Notes: generated by a model not told the origin, from the letters alone. Positions 43,896 through 53,241 are shown, counted from the stretch's first letter. The stretch is DNA of 64,000 bases from Sphingomonas sp. Leaf343 (GCF_001423765.1 NZ_LMPG01000001.1:826523-890522), one strand, 5' to 3'. Made by a program: numbers and translations.

Positions 43896-44749
43896 TACGA
43901 CCGGTTCTGTTGGCGCTTGGCCATGAAGGCCAGGCGTTCGAACAGCATCACGTCCTGTTCGTTTTTCAGGAGCGCGCCGTGGAGGGGCGGGATGGCCTTG
44001 GTCGGGTCGCGGTTCTGGAGGATGTCGAGGGGCATGTCCTCGTGCAGCAGCAGTTTCAGCCAGTCGAGCAGTTCGCTGGTCGAGGGCTTCTTCTTCAGCC
44101 CGGGAACGTCGCGGACGTCGTAGAAGATGTCCATCGCCTTCGACACGAGCATCCGCTGGATACCCGGAAAGTGGACGTCGACGATCGCCTGCATCGTCTG
44201 GCGATCGGGAAATTTAATGTAGTGGAAGAAGCAGCGGCGGAGGAACGCGTCGGGCAATTCCTTTTCGTTGTTGCTGGTGATGACGACGATCGGCCGTTCG
44301 ACCGCGCGAACCGTCTCCTTCGTCTCGTAGACGTGGAACTCCATGCGATCGAGTTCCTGGAGCAGGTCGTTGGGGAACTCGATATCGGCCTTGTCGATCT
44401 CGTCGATCAGCAGGACGGGCGGGGAGGGACGGGTGAACGCTTCCCACAATTTGCCCTTGCGGATGTAGTTCCTGATGTCGTGGACGCGTTCGTCGCCGAG
44501 CTGGCCGTCGCGCAGGCGGGCGACGGCGTCATATTCGTACAGACCCTGCTGGGCCTTGGTCGTGGATTTGACGTTCCATTCGATCAGTTCGGCGTTGGCG
44601 GCCTTCGCGATCTCATAGGCGAGGACGGTCTTGCCGGTGCCGGGTTCGCCCTTCACCAGCAGCGGGCGGCGCAGCCGGACGGCGGCGTTGACCGCGACCT
44701 TCAGGTCGTCGGTCGCGACATAGGCGGCGGTGCCTTCGAAACGATCCAT
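43895..44749 (-). CDS. MoxR-family AAA+ ATPase
   Basis: A 284-residue ATPase. The Walker A is KGEPGTGKTVLAYE at about residues 33-46, the Walker B LLIDEIDKAD, and the sensor region VITSNNEKELPDAFLRRCFF. MoxR proteins act with VWA proteins as chaperones for complex or metallocofactor assembly. The matching VWA gene is at 39872-41050. The ATG at 44749 gives MDRFEGTAAYVATDDL, a family-like start. The frame ends in TAATG shared with the phosphoesterase fragment. Confidence 0.93.
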   Translation of the reverse strand: MDRFEGTAAYVATDDLKVAVNAAVRLRRPLLVKGEPGTGKTVLAYEIAKAANAELIEWNVKSTTKAQQGLYEYDAVARLRDGQLGDERVHDIRNYIRKGKLWEAFTRPSPPVLLIDEIDKADIEFPNDLLQELDRMEFHVYETKETVRAVERPIVVITSNNEKELPDAFLRRCFFHYIKFPDRQTMQAIVDVHFPGIQRMLVSKAMDIFYDVRDVPGLKKKPSTSELLDWLKLLLHEDMPLDILQNRDPTKAIPPLHGALLKNEQDVMLFERLAFMAKRQQNRS

Positions 44750-44798
44750 GCGCGGAGGAGTGGCGGATCGGCGGTCGCCGCGCAAGGCTCGGTGCGGT

Positions 44799-45452
44799 CT
44801 AACCCCTTGCGCTGGAGCGCGCTTCGAGCAGATCCCACAGGCCGCGATGCTGGGCAAGCAACTGACGCCCGCCGAAGTTCATCGCGCGTTCGATGGCGGG
44901 CGATCCGCCGAGGTCGACGATCGCGGTCGCCGTTTCCGCCTGGGACGGCAGCGACGTGACGGGAAGCGGCACGCCGAACCGGTCGGCGGCGCGGGCGAGG
45001 ACGCTGCGGATCGTCAGCCAGTCGATCGCGAGCATCGCCGCGGCTCCGGTGGCGCAGCCGGTGCGGTCGGAGCCGGCGAGCATCTCGATAGCGTGCCGGA
45101 CGCCGACCAAGGCGGCTTCTGTCTCGGCCTGACCGGGAGTGGACGGCAAGGGGCCGGCGGCGGCGGCAATCTGCGCCAGCAGCGCGCGTTCCTCCGCGAA
45201 GCCGGCGGCGACCGCATCCAGCCACGGATAGGCGTCCGCCTGCGCGCCGTGGAAGAGTGCCGCATCGATCAGGCCGGGATGGCGGCCGTGAACCGCGCAC
45301 AGCGCATGGACCGCATCCGCGAGGTCGCGGTGCGACGAGCGCGGATCGGCGAGGCGGTGGACATGCGCGTGCGTGGCGCTGCCATCGGCATCGCCCAGAC
45401 GCACGAGCATCTCCCAGGCGCTGCCGTGCCAGCCGTGCGAGGCGATATTCAA
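44799..45452 (-). CDS. Uncharacterised sphingomonad-type protein
   Basis: A 217-residue cytosolic, mostly alpha-helical protein. It begins MNIASHGWHGSAWEMLVRLGDADGS. It has His/Asp-rich segments (HVHRLADPRSSHRDLADAVHALCAVHGRHP) and later EAALVGVRHAIEMLAGS. I recall similar proteins only from sphingomonads and can assign no function or motif. It lies 49 bp upstream of moxR on the same strand and may be co-transcribed with it. Confidence 0.7.
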   Translation of the reverse strand: MNIASHGWHGSAWEMLVRLGDADGSATHAHVHRLADPRSSHRDLADAVHALCAVHGRHPGLIDAALFHGAQADAYPWLDAVAAGFAEERALLAQIAAAAGPLPSTPGQAETEAALVGVRHAIEMLAGSDRTGCATGAAAMLAIDWLTIRSVLARAADRFGVPLPVTSLPSQAETATAIVDLGGSPAIERAMNFGGRQLLAQHRGLWDLLEARSSARG

Positions 45453-45690
45453 GAGCGCGTCCTTTCAACGATGGCGAGGGACAGCGGCGGGTAAACCGCG
45501 GTCCGTCATCGGTGATGTGATGCTCCGAACTATACCGAATGACGTAAAGATGAGGTGTACGAGGCGTTTACCCAATCGGATCGTCGCAAACGCAGGGTGG
45601 AAGCGCGGCTCTTTACGCCGCCCGCGCGCGCCGCGATAACGCGCGCCACGCCGGCGATGCCGGGCGATCATCGGATTGGAGCGGGACGGG

Positions 45691-48123
45691 ATGCGCGCAT
45701 GGCTGCTGGGTATGATGCTGGCTTCGGCGGGAAATTTTCCGGTCGAGGGTGTCACGCGGGGGAGCATGGCGATGGCCGCTGAGCAGGTGCAGACGGGCCG
45801 GGAGCAGACGGGCCGGGAGCAGACGGGCCGGGAGCAAACGGGAACGCCGACGCCCGCGCTGGCGGCCGACGCCGCCGCGCAGGCGCTGCCGCCGGTCGAG
45901 GCCGCCGGCACGCTGACGCTGGCGAAGGTGTTCGGCAGTCCCGATCTATCAGGGACCCAGCCGCGCGCGCTGAAGCTGTCGCCGGACGGGACGCTGCTGA
46001 CGTATCTGCGCAACCGTGCCGACGAAAAGGAACGGTTCGACCTGTGGGCGACGGACACGCGGACGGGTGCGGAGCGGATGCTGGTCGACAGCAAGGCGGT
46101 CGGCAGCGGCGCGGAACTGTCCGAGGCGGAGAAGATGCAGCGCGAGCGGACGCGCATCGGTGGATCGAAGGGCATCGTCGCCTATGACTGGGCGCCCGAT
46201 GGCAAGGCGATCCTCGTACCGCTGGACGGCGACCTGTATCTGGCCGGGCTGGACGGTAATGTCCGGCGGCTGACGAACACGCCCGGTGGGCAGTTGAACC
46301 CGGTCGTCAGTCCGGGCGGCGGTTACGTGAGCTTCGTGCGCGACCAGAATTTGTGGGCACAGCCGCTGACCGGTGGCGAGGCGAAGGCGCTGACGACCGG
46401 CGGCGGCGGGACCGTCCACTGGGGCGAGGCGGAGTTCGTCGCACAGGAGGAAATGGACCGACGCACGGGTTACTGGTGGTCGCCGAACGACAGGCTGGTC
46501 GCGGTCGAAAAGTTCGACGAGGAACCGGTCCACGTCGCGACGCGCGCGGCGATCGGTGCGACGGGCACGCGCGTCTACGAACAGCGCTATCCGGCGGCGG
46601 GGACGCCGAACGTGCTGGTCGAACTCTATATCATGAAGCCGGACGGTACGGGTCAGGTAAAGGTGAACCTGGGCGCGGAGCCGGACATCTATCTAGCCCG
46701 CGTCGACTGGATGCCGGATGGATCGGGCCTGCTGGTGCAGCGGCAGACACGCGACCAGAAGCGGATCGACATCTTGCGCGTCGATCCGGCGACGGGGCGG
46801 TCGACCATCCTGTTCTCCGAGAAATCGGGTGCGAAAAGCTGGACCAACCTGACCGACGCATATCGCGTGCTCAGGGACGGCAGCCTGATCTGGCGGTCGG
46901 AGCGGAGCGGATATGGACACCTGTATCGCTTCGCCGCGGGCAAGTGGACGCCGCTGACCAAGGGCGAATGGGTGGTCACCGATTTGGTCGGGGTGGACGA
47001 GACGAAGGGGCGCGTCTTCTTCGCGGGCACCAAGGACGACGTGCTGGAGCAGCATCTGTATGCGGTCGACATCGCCAAGCCGAACCAGATTACGCGCCTG
47101 ACGGAGCGCGGCTTCACCAATTCGGGTACGATGGACGGGACGGCGAGCCGGCTGATCGTGCAGCGATCGAGCCCGACGCAGCCGCCACAGGTGTATCTGG
47201 CCGATGCCGCCGGCCAGCGCGTATCGTGGATCGCGGAGAATCCCGTCGCGGAGGCCCATCCCTGGTTCCCCTATGCCGCGGGCCAGGCCGCGACGACGTT
47301 CGGGACGATCAAGGCGGCGGACGGCAGCGACCTGCACTGGACGATGGTCGCGCCGAAAATGGAGCCGGGCAAACGCTATCCGGTGTTCTTCCAGCATTAT
47401 GGTGGACCCGGCAGCCAGACGGTGACGCGAGGGTGGAAGGGGCCGCTGCCGCAGTATCTGGCACAGCAGGGCTGGATCTTCTTCATGCTCGACAATCGCG
47501 GCTCGCCCAATCGCGGCAAGGCGTTCGAGGATCATCTCTATCATGCGATGGGCGGGGTCGAAGTCGCGGACCAGTTGAAGGGGGCGGAGTATCTGAAGAC
47601 GCTGCCGTTCGTGGAGCCCAGCAAGATCGCGACCTATGGCTGGTCGTACGGGGGCTATATGTCGATCAAGATGCTGGAGAAGACGCCGGGCGTCTATGCC
47701 GCGGCGGTGGCGGGTGCGCCGGTAACGAACTGGGAACTGTACGACAGCCACTATACCGAGCGGTATATGGGCGATCCGCGGATCGACGGCGCGGCCTATG
47801 CGGCGTCGGCGGCGATCGCGGACGCGTCGAAGATCCGCGATCCGTTGCTGCTGATCCACGGCATGGCGGACGACAACGTGTTCCTCGACAATTCGACGGC
47901 GTTCGCGGCGGAGATGCAGCGGACGGCGACCCCGTTCGAGATGATGTTCTATCCCGGCAACACGCATCGCGTCGGCGGGCCCGGCGTGTCGCAGCACCTG
48001 TGGGGCACGATCATGGCGTTCCTCAACCGGACGGTGCGCGACCGGCCGGAGGCGCTGCCCGTGCCGGCGGCGTCGTCGATGCCGACGCCCGCGCCAACGG
48101 CGGCCGATAGCGAGGGCAAGTAA
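45691..48123 (+). CDS. S9-family dipeptidyl peptidase IV-like
   Basis: An 810-residue exported peptidase. The N-terminal signal (RAWLLGMMLASAGNFPVEG) is followed by a tandem GREQT repeat and an eight-bladed beta-propeller with the LYL/WSP motifs. The C-terminal catalytic domain has Ser652 (GWSYGGYM), Asp727 (HGMADDN) and His759 (NTHRVGG). DPP-IV removes X-Pro or X-Ala dipeptides from N-termini. The ATG at 45691 is preferred (GGAG about 9 bp before) over a TTG at 45676. It ends in a Pro/Ala tail. It is separated from asd by a palindromic repeat. Confidence 0.93.
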   Translation: MRAWLLGMMLASAGNFPVEGVTRGSMAMAAEQVQTGREQTGREQTGREQTGTPTPALAADAAAQALPPVEAAGTLTLAKVFGSPDLSGTQPRALKLSPDGTLLTYLRNRADEKERFDLWATDTRTGAERMLVDSKAVGSGAELSEAEKMQRERTRIGGSKGIVAYDWAPDGKAILVPLDGDLYLAGLDGNVRRLTNTPGGQLNPVVSPGGGYVSFVRDQNLWAQPLTGGEAKALTTGGGGTVHWGEAEFVAQEEMDRRTGYWWSPNDRLVAVEKFDEEPVHVATRAAIGATGTRVYEQRYPAAGTPNVLVELYIMKPDGTGQVKVNLGAEPDIYLARVDWMPDGSGLLVQRQTRDQKRIDILRVDPATGRSTILFSEKSGAKSWTNLTDAYRVLRDGSLIWRSERSGYGHLYRFAAGKWTPLTKGEWVVTDLVGVDETKGRVFFAGTKDDVLEQHLYAVDIAKPNQITRLTERGFTNSGTMDGTASRLIVQRSSPTQPPQVYLADAAGQRVSWIAENPVAEAHPWFPYAAGQAATTFGTIKAADGSDLHWTMVAPKMEPGKRYPVFFQHYGGPGSQTVTRGWKGPLPQYLAQQGWIFFMLDNRGSPNRGKAFEDHLYHAMGGVEVADQLKGAEYLKTLPFVEPSKIATYGWSYGGYMSIKMLEKTPGVYAAAVAGAPVTNWELYDSHYTERYMGDPRIDGAAYAASAAIADASKIRDPLLLIHGMADDNVFLDNSTAFAAEMQRTATPFEMMFYPGNTHRVGGPGVSQHLWGTIMAFLNRTVRDRPEALPVPAASSMPTPAPTAADSEGK
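45790..45834 (+). repeat. In-frame 15-bp tandem repeat in the S9 peptidase
   Basis: The unit CAGACGGGCCGGGAG occurs three times in a row and a partial fourth follows. It encodes a repeating Gln-Thr-Gly-Arg-Glu linker after the signal peptide. It is in frame, so copy-number change would lengthen the linker by five residues without breaking the gene. Confidence 0.9.
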
Positions 48124-48128
48124 TCCTT

Positions 48129-48224
48129 CGTCACCCCGGACTTGTTCCGGGGTCCACGGTGCGGCAGGAGCCGCAGCATCGACCCGTGCCGCACCGTGGA
48201 TGCCGGAACGAGTCCGGCATGACG
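48129..48224. repeat. Dispersed double-palindrome repeat, copy between the S9 peptidase and asd
   Basis: A large inverted repeat. Each arm contains its own inner palindrome: CCCCGGACTTGTTCCGGGG on the left and TGCCGGAACGAGTCCGGCA on the right. The arms are bounded by CGTCA and TGACG, with inner arms CCACGGTGCGGCA/TGCCGCACCGTGG. A related element lies at 55664-55748. Possible functions include transcription termination or a mobile REP-like element. Confidence 0.85.
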
Positions 48225-48247
48225 TTCACGGGTTGCGGAGACAGATG

Positions 48248-49276
48248 ATGGGTTATCGGGTGGTGGTCGCGGGCGCGTCGGGCAATGTCGGGCGTGAGAT
48301 GGTCAACATCCTCGCCGAGCGGGAATTTCCGCTCGACGAGATCGCGGTGCTGGCGTCGTCGCGCAGCCAGGGCGACCAGATCGAATATGGCGACACCGGC
48401 AAGATGCTCAAGATCCAGAACATCGAGCATTTCGATCCCGAAGGGTGGGACATCGCGCTGTTCGCGATCGGCAGCGAGGCGACCGCGATCTATGCGCCGA
48501 AGTTCGCCGCCGCCGGCTGCACCGTGATCGACAATTCGTCGCTGTACCGGATGGACCCGGACGTGCCGCTGATCGTGCCGGAGGTGAACCCCGACGCGAT
48601 CGACGGGTATCGCGCGAAGAACATCATCGCCAATCCGAACTGCTCGACCGCGCAGATGGTCGTCGCATTGAAGCCGCTGCACGATGCCGCGACGATCAAG
48701 CGCGTCGTCGTCGCGACGTACCAGTCGGTGTCGGGCGCGGGCAAGATCGGTATGGACGAACTGTTCGAGCAGAGCCGCAACATCTTCGTCGGTGACCCCG
48801 CCGAGGCGAAGAAGTTCACCAAGCAGATCGCGTTCAACGTGATCCCGCACATCGACAGCTTCCTGGACGACGGATCGACCAAGGAAGAGTGGAAAATGGT
48901 GGTCGAGACGAAGAAGATCCTGGGGGCGAAGATCAAGGTCGTCGCGACCTGTGTCCGGGTGCCGGTGTTCGTCGGCCATTCGGAGGCGCTGAACATCGAG
49001 TTCGAGAACGAGATTTCGGCCGAGGAAGCGCAGACGATCCTGCGCGAGGCGCCGGGCATCATGCTGATCGATAAGCGCGAGGACGGCGGCTATATCACGC
49101 CGGTCGAGGCGGCGGGCGACGATGCGACCTATGTCAGCCGCGTGCGCGAGGACCCGACCGTGGAGAACGGTCTGTCGCTGTGGTGCGTGTCCGACAATCT
49201 GCGCAAGGGCGCGGCGCTGAACGCGGTGCAGATCGCCGAACTGCTCGGGCGGAGGCATCTCCAGAAGGGTGCCTGA
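48248..49276 (+). CDS. asd: Aspartate-semialdehyde dehydrogenase
   Basis: A 342-residue enzyme that reduces aspartyl phosphate to aspartate semialdehyde, the branch point to lysine, diaminopimelate, threonine and methionine. The NADP site is VVVAGASGNVGREM. The catalytic cysteine lies in NPNCSTAQM. The His-Arg substrate site is in the ATCVRVPVFVGHSEAL segment. An ATG at 48248 (preceded by another in-frame ATG at 48245) with GGAGA upstream is chosen. The gene is monocistronic. Confidence 0.96.
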   Translation: MGYRVVVAGASGNVGREMVNILAEREFPLDEIAVLASSRSQGDQIEYGDTGKMLKIQNIEHFDPEGWDIALFAIGSEATAIYAPKFAAAGCTVIDNSSLYRMDPDVPLIVPEVNPDAIDGYRAKNIIANPNCSTAQMVVALKPLHDAATIKRVVVATYQSVSGAGKIGMDELFEQSRNIFVGDPAEAKKFTKQIAFNVIPHIDSFLDDGSTKEEWKMVVETKKILGAKIKVVATCVRVPVFVGHSEALNIEFENEISAEEAQTILREAPGIMLIDKREDGGYITPVEAAGDDATYVSRVREDPTVENGLSLWCVSDNLRKGAALNAVQIAELLGRRHLQKGA

Positions 49277-49378
49277 GGGCGCTTGAGGTGATCGCCGGGC
49301 GACGTGGGGCGATTCAGATCCAGCGCGCGGCTCAGGATCGCATCGCTGCCGCGCTCCTTGCTTCGAGGGGCGGCGGCA

Positions 49379-50050
49379 TCAATGCCCGATGTATCGCCCC
49401 GGGCGATGCCACGCGAACAGGATCAGGCTGATCGCGATCGTGCTGAGGGCGGACCATGCCAGCGCCGGGCCGCTGACGACCAGCGCCGCGACGGCGAGGA
49501 CCAGAACATCCAGCGCGACCTGTGTCAGCCCGGCGTTCCAGCCGCGCGTGCGGTAGAGCCACAGGACGATCACGCCGGTGCCGCCGACGCCGGCCTGATG
49601 CCGGGCGAGGCAGAGCACGCCCATGCCGATGACGGTGCCGCCGACCAGCGCCGCGAACGCGGGATGCACGTCGGCGATGTGCACCGATAGACGCGCCCAG
49701 CCGGAAAAGCCCGCAATCCCGGCGTTCACCAGCACGGTCTTCAGCGCGAACTTCGACCCCATCGTGCGGTGGGCGATGACGAAGAAGGGGAGGTTCACGA
49801 TCGTGAACAGCACACCCGCAGGCAGCGGCACGATGTACGACAGCAGCAGCGCGATGCCGGCGATGCCGCCCGTGACCAGTCCAGCCGATTTCAGGAAGAT
49901 CAGTCCGACGACGAGCAGCACGCATCCGATGGCGAGCGCATAGGCATCCTCCGCCACGCTGTGCGGGCGGCCGAGCGGCAGGCTGTCGTCGTTGGTCAAT
50001 CCCGGTTCCCTCACGAAGGTGGAACAGGCATCCTCTCTCCCGGCCCTCAT
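49379..50050 (-). CDS. YitT-family (DUF161) membrane protein
   Basis: About 223 residues with five or six transmembrane helices. The family sequence ILLKSAGLVTGGIAGIALLLSYI-like is present near residue 50, followed by GVLFTIVNLPFFVIAHRTMG and the conserved GGTVIGMGVLCLARHQAGVGGTGVIVLWLYR. The DUF2179 cytosolic domain common in Bacillus homologues is absent. Function unknown. The start is uncertain (ATG 50050 without a clear ribosome site, or GTG 50014). Confidence 0.85.
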   Translation of the reverse strand: MRAGREDACSTFVREPGLTNDDSLPLGRPHSVAEDAYALAIGCVLLVVGLIFLKSAGLVTGGIAGIALLLSYIVPLPAGVLFTIVNLPFFVIAHRTMGSKFALKTVLVNAGIAGFSGWARLSVHIADVHPAFAALVGGTVIGMGVLCLARHQAGVGGTGVIVLWLYRTRGWNAGLTQVALDVLVLAVAALVVSGPALAWSALSTIAISLILFAWHRPGRYIGH

Positions 50051-50178
50051 GGTGGCGGGCGCGCGGCCGCGTCAACTGCGCAACGGTGTATCGTGCATCA
50101 GGTCGCGTCACGCCGCAGCAGCCTTCGCGCGTGCTGACCCTTCACGCCGGTCGTGCGTTCGCCATCGAGGAGGTGGGC

Positions 50179-50626
50179 ATGACGAGGGATATGACCGGCG
50201 GGTGTCAGTGCGGGCGTGTCCGCTACGTCGTGACGATCCACGACGACGATGCCTATCTGTGTCATTGCCGGATGTGCCAGCGTGCCACTGGCGGAGTCTC
50301 GATCGCGTTCAAGGGCGTGGCGCGGAGCAACCTTCGGTGGATCCCGCATGAGCCGGAGCGGTTCCGGTCGTCGCCGATCGCGCAGCGCGGTTTCTGCCGG
50401 GAATGCGGGACGCCGCTGACCTATGAGGGTGACGGTGCAGACCATCTGGACCTGACGGTGGGCAGTTTCGACGATCCGTCCGCGTTCCGGCCCGGTCGAG
50501 CATTCGGGTACGGAAAGCTGGCATCCGCAGTGGCTGGACACGCGCGGGTTGCCCGCCAGCCGGACAGAGGACAATGAGCGGATCGCGACATTATGGAGGA
50601 CGGCGGTTGGCAAGCTCCCCGACTGA
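50179..50626 (+). pseudogene. GFA-family (glutathione-dependent formaldehyde-activating-like) gene with a frameshift
   Basis: The first part has the Zn-binding cysteines of the GFA/CENP-V fold: GGCQCGRVRY, CHCRMCQRAT and FCRECGTPLTY. After about 50500 the frame of the first part reads FGYGKLASAVAGHARV and stops at 50577. Another frame reads TESWHPQWLDTRGLPASRTEDN and ends at KLPD (50624-50626), which is the usual GFA C-terminus. One inserted base near 50495-50505 explains this. It could be a sequencing error, a true disabled gene or a rare programmed shift. No slippery run is obvious there. Confidence 0.8.
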
Positions 50627-51362
50627 CTATTTCGAGAGTTTCGACGGCGTCCGGATCGCCTGGCGCGAACTGGGGGAGGGGCGGCCGGTGGTGCTGATCC
50701 ACGGGTACTTCTCCGACGCGGCGACCAACTGGATACGATATGGCCATGCGGCGAAGATCGCCGCCAACGGGTTCCGGGTCATCATGCCCGACCTGCGCGC
50801 GCATGGCGAAAGCGACCGGCCGCACGATCCCGCAGCCTATGCGCCAGATACGCTGACCCGCGACGGCCACGCGCTGATCGCGCATCTGGGTCTGACGAAC
50901 TATGATCTGGGTGGCTATTCGCTGGGAGCACGGACGACGTCGCGGATGCTGGCGACGGGAGCGACGCCGGGCAGGGTCGTGTTCGCGGGCATGGGGCTGG
51001 ACGGGCTGCTCCACACCGACCGACGCGTCGATCATTTCCGCAACATCCTGACCCGGCTGGGCGAGCATCCGCGCGGATCGCCGGAATGGCTGGCGGAGGC
51101 GTTCCTGAAGACGACGAAGGGCGATCCCGTCGCGTTGCTGGGTATCCTGAACACGTTCGTGGATACAGCGGCGGAGGACGTTGAGCGGTTTGTCCAGCTG
51201 GCGCTGGTGGTGGCGGGCGAGGAGGATCAGGACAATGGCTCCGCGCCCGATCTCGCTGCCGCGCTGCCGGACGGGCGCTATGTCGAGGTGCCGGGCGGGC
51301 ATATGAGTTCGGTGGTGAAGCCGGAGCTTGGGCAGGCGATCGCGGATTTTCTGGCGGCTTGA
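50607..51362 (+). CDS. Alpha/beta hydrolase
   Basis: A 251-residue hydrolase. It has VVLIHGYFSD (oxyanion) near residue 30, the nucleophile in GGYSLGARTTS and a C-terminal His in VPGGHMSSV. The acid position is less clear. Start: TTG at 50607 with GGAGG about 7 bp upstream; an ATG at 50574 would lie in the coding end of the GFA gene. The last codons of the GFA gene (frame 2) overlap this start, so the pair was probably a coupled operon. Substrate unknown. Confidence 0.85.
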   Translation: MASSPTDYFESFDGVRIAWRELGEGRPVVLIHGYFSDAATNWIRYGHAAKIAANGFRVIMPDLRAHGESDRPHDPAAYAPDTLTRDGHALIAHLGLTNYDLGGYSLGARTTSRMLATGATPGRVVFAGMGLDGLLHTDRRVDHFRNILTRLGEHPRGSPEWLAEAFLKTTKGDPVALLGILNTFVDTAAEDVERFVQLALVVAGEEDQDNGSAPDLAAALPDGRYVEVPGGHMSSVVKPELGQAIADFLAA

Positions 51363-51414
51363 CGTGCGACGGCGGGGCGGCGCATTTCGTGAGGATAGAA
51401 GAGGAATCCCCCGA

Positions 51415-53241
51415 ATGCTTCGTACTTCCGTATCGCTCGCGGTGCTCGCGGGCCTGTCGGCCGCAGCCGTCGTGGCGCAGACCCCCGCGGCTCCCGCCGC
51501 CAGGACGACCGCCGCGCAGGCGGACGCCTTCGTCGCCAGCGCCGAGGAACGGCTGTCAGCGCTGTCGCTGCCGGTGAACCGCATCAACTGGGTGCAGGCG
51601 ACCTACATCAACGACGATACCGATGCGCTGGCCGCTAAGGCGAACGGCGACCAGACCGAGATCCAGGTGAAGCTGGCGAACGACGCGGCCCGCTATGCGA
51701 CCGCAGCCGGGCTGTCGGCGGACACACGGCGCAAGCTGGACCTGTTGAGGAACGGTATCACGCTGCCGGCCGCCGACACGCCGGGAGCGGCGGAGGCGCT
51801 GGCGACGCTGACCACGCGCATGTCCTCCGCCTACGGCAAGGGCAAGGGAACGCTCGACGGCAAGCCGATCAACGGGTCCGACATCGAAGCGGCGATGGGC
51901 GAGACGCGCGATCCGGCCAAGCTGAAGGAGATGTGGGTCAGCTGGCACGACACCGTCGGTGCGCCGATGCGGACCGATTATACGAAAATGACCGCCGCGG
52001 CGAATGCCGGCGCTAAGGGACTGGGCTATGCCGATGTCGGCGCGATGTGGCGCGCCGGGTACGACATGTCGCCCGATGCCTTCGCGGCGGAGACGGACCG
52101 CATCTGGAAGGAGGTGGAGCCGCTGTATCTGGCGCTGCACACCTATGTCCGGTGGAAGCTGAACGCGAAATATGGCGACGCGGTGCAGCCGAAGACGGGG
52201 CCGATCCGCAGCGACCTGCTGGGCAATATGTGGGCGCAGGAATGGGGCAACATCTATGACATCGTCGCGCCGGCGGGGGCGGGCGATCTGGGTTACGACA
52301 CCGGCGAGCTGCTGAAGGCGAAGAACTACGACGCCGTGCGGATGGTGAAGCAGGGCGAGGCGTTCTACTCGTCGCTGGGCTTCCAGCCGCTGCCGGAGAC
52401 GTTCTGGCAGCGCTCGCAGATCGTAAAGCCCGCGGACCGCGAGGTGATCTGCCACGCATCGGCATGGGACGTCGACAATGCGGACGACATCCGCATCAAG
52501 ATGTGCACGAAGGTGAATGGCGACGACTTCGTGACGATCCACCACGAACTCGGCCACAATTACTATCAGCGCGCGTACAAGGCGCAGCCCTATCTCTACA
52601 AGAACGGCGCGAACGACGGATTCCACGAAGCGATCGGCGACACCGTCGCGCTGTCGATCACGCCGGATTATCTCGTGAAGATCGGGCTGCTGAATCAGGC
52701 GAAGGTGCCGAGCGCGGACAAGGATGTCGGGCTGCTGCTGCGGCAGGCGATGGACAAGGTGGCGTTTCTGCCGTTCGGGCTGCTGATCGACAAATGGCGC
52801 TGGCAGGTGTTCTCGGGCCAGATTTCGGCGAGCCAATATCAGGCGGGCTGGGACAAGCTGCGGCTGCAATATCAGGGCGTTGTGCCACCTGTCGCGCGCG
52901 ACGAGACGAAGTTCGATCCCGGTGCCAAATACCACATCCCGGCGGGTGTCCCCTACACGCGCTACTTCCTCGCCCGGGTGCTGCAGTTCCAGTTCTATCA
53001 GGCGGCGTGCAAACAGTCGGGCTGGACCGGGCCGCTGCACCGCTGCTCCTTCTACGGCAACAAGGAGGTCGGGCAGCGGCTGAACGCGATGCTGGCGATG
53101 GGACAGTCGAAGCCGTGGCCGGATGCGTTGCAGGCGTTCACGGGCACGCGGGAGATGAGCGGCAAGGCGCTGATCGCGTATTTCGCGCCGCTGAAGACGT
53201 GGCTGGATCAGCAGAACAAGGGCAAGCCGACCGGGTGGTGA
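51415..53241 (+). CDS. Peptidyl-dipeptidase A (bacterial ACE-like, M2 family)
   Basis: A 608-residue secreted or periplasmic metallopeptidase with a signal peptide (SLAVLAGLSAAAVVAQ). The zinc site is HHELGH with ligands His377 and His381, catalytic Glu378, and third ligand Glu405 in GFHEAIGD. The chloride and substrate-region sequences QPYLYKNGAND and FLARVLQFQFYQ match the M2 family. It removes C-terminal dipeptides. A GAGGA about 10 bp upstream fits the ATG. The 357-bp repeat-rich spacer follows. Confidence 0.94.
   Translation: MLRTSVSLAVLAGLSAAAVVAQTPAAPAARTTAAQADAFVASAEERLSALSLPVNRINWVQATYINDDTDALAAKANGDQTEIQVKLANDAARYATAAGLSADTRRKLDLLRNGITLPAADTPGAAEALATLTTRMSSAYGKGKGTLDGKPINGSDIEAAMGETRDPAKLKEMWVSWHDTVGAPMRTDYTKMTAAANAGAKGLGYADVGAMWRAGYDMSPDAFAAETDRIWKEVEPLYLALHTYVRWKLNAKYGDAVQPKTGPIRSDLLGNMWAQEWGNIYDIVAPAGAGDLGYDTGELLKAKNYDAVRMVKQGEAFYSSLGFQPLPETFWQRSQIVKPADREVICHASAWDVDNADDIRIKMCTKVNGDDFVTIHHELGHNYYQRAYKAQPYLYKNGANDGFHEAIGDTVALSITPDYLVKIGLLNQAKVPSADKDVGLLLRQAMDKVAFLPFGLLIDKWRWQVFSGQISASQYQAGWDKLRLQYQGVVPPVARDETKFDPGAKYHIPAGVPYTRYFLARVLQFQFYQAACKQSGWTGPLHRCSFYGNKEVGQRLNAMLAMGQSKPWPDALQAFTGTREMSGKALIAYFAPLKTWLDQQNKGKPTGW

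Noticed and set aside
48129..48224. Possible CRISPR array or riboswitch at the CCGGA-type repeat
   Set aside because: There are only two diverged inverted arms, no regular spacers and no cas genes. It is a palindromic repeat element.
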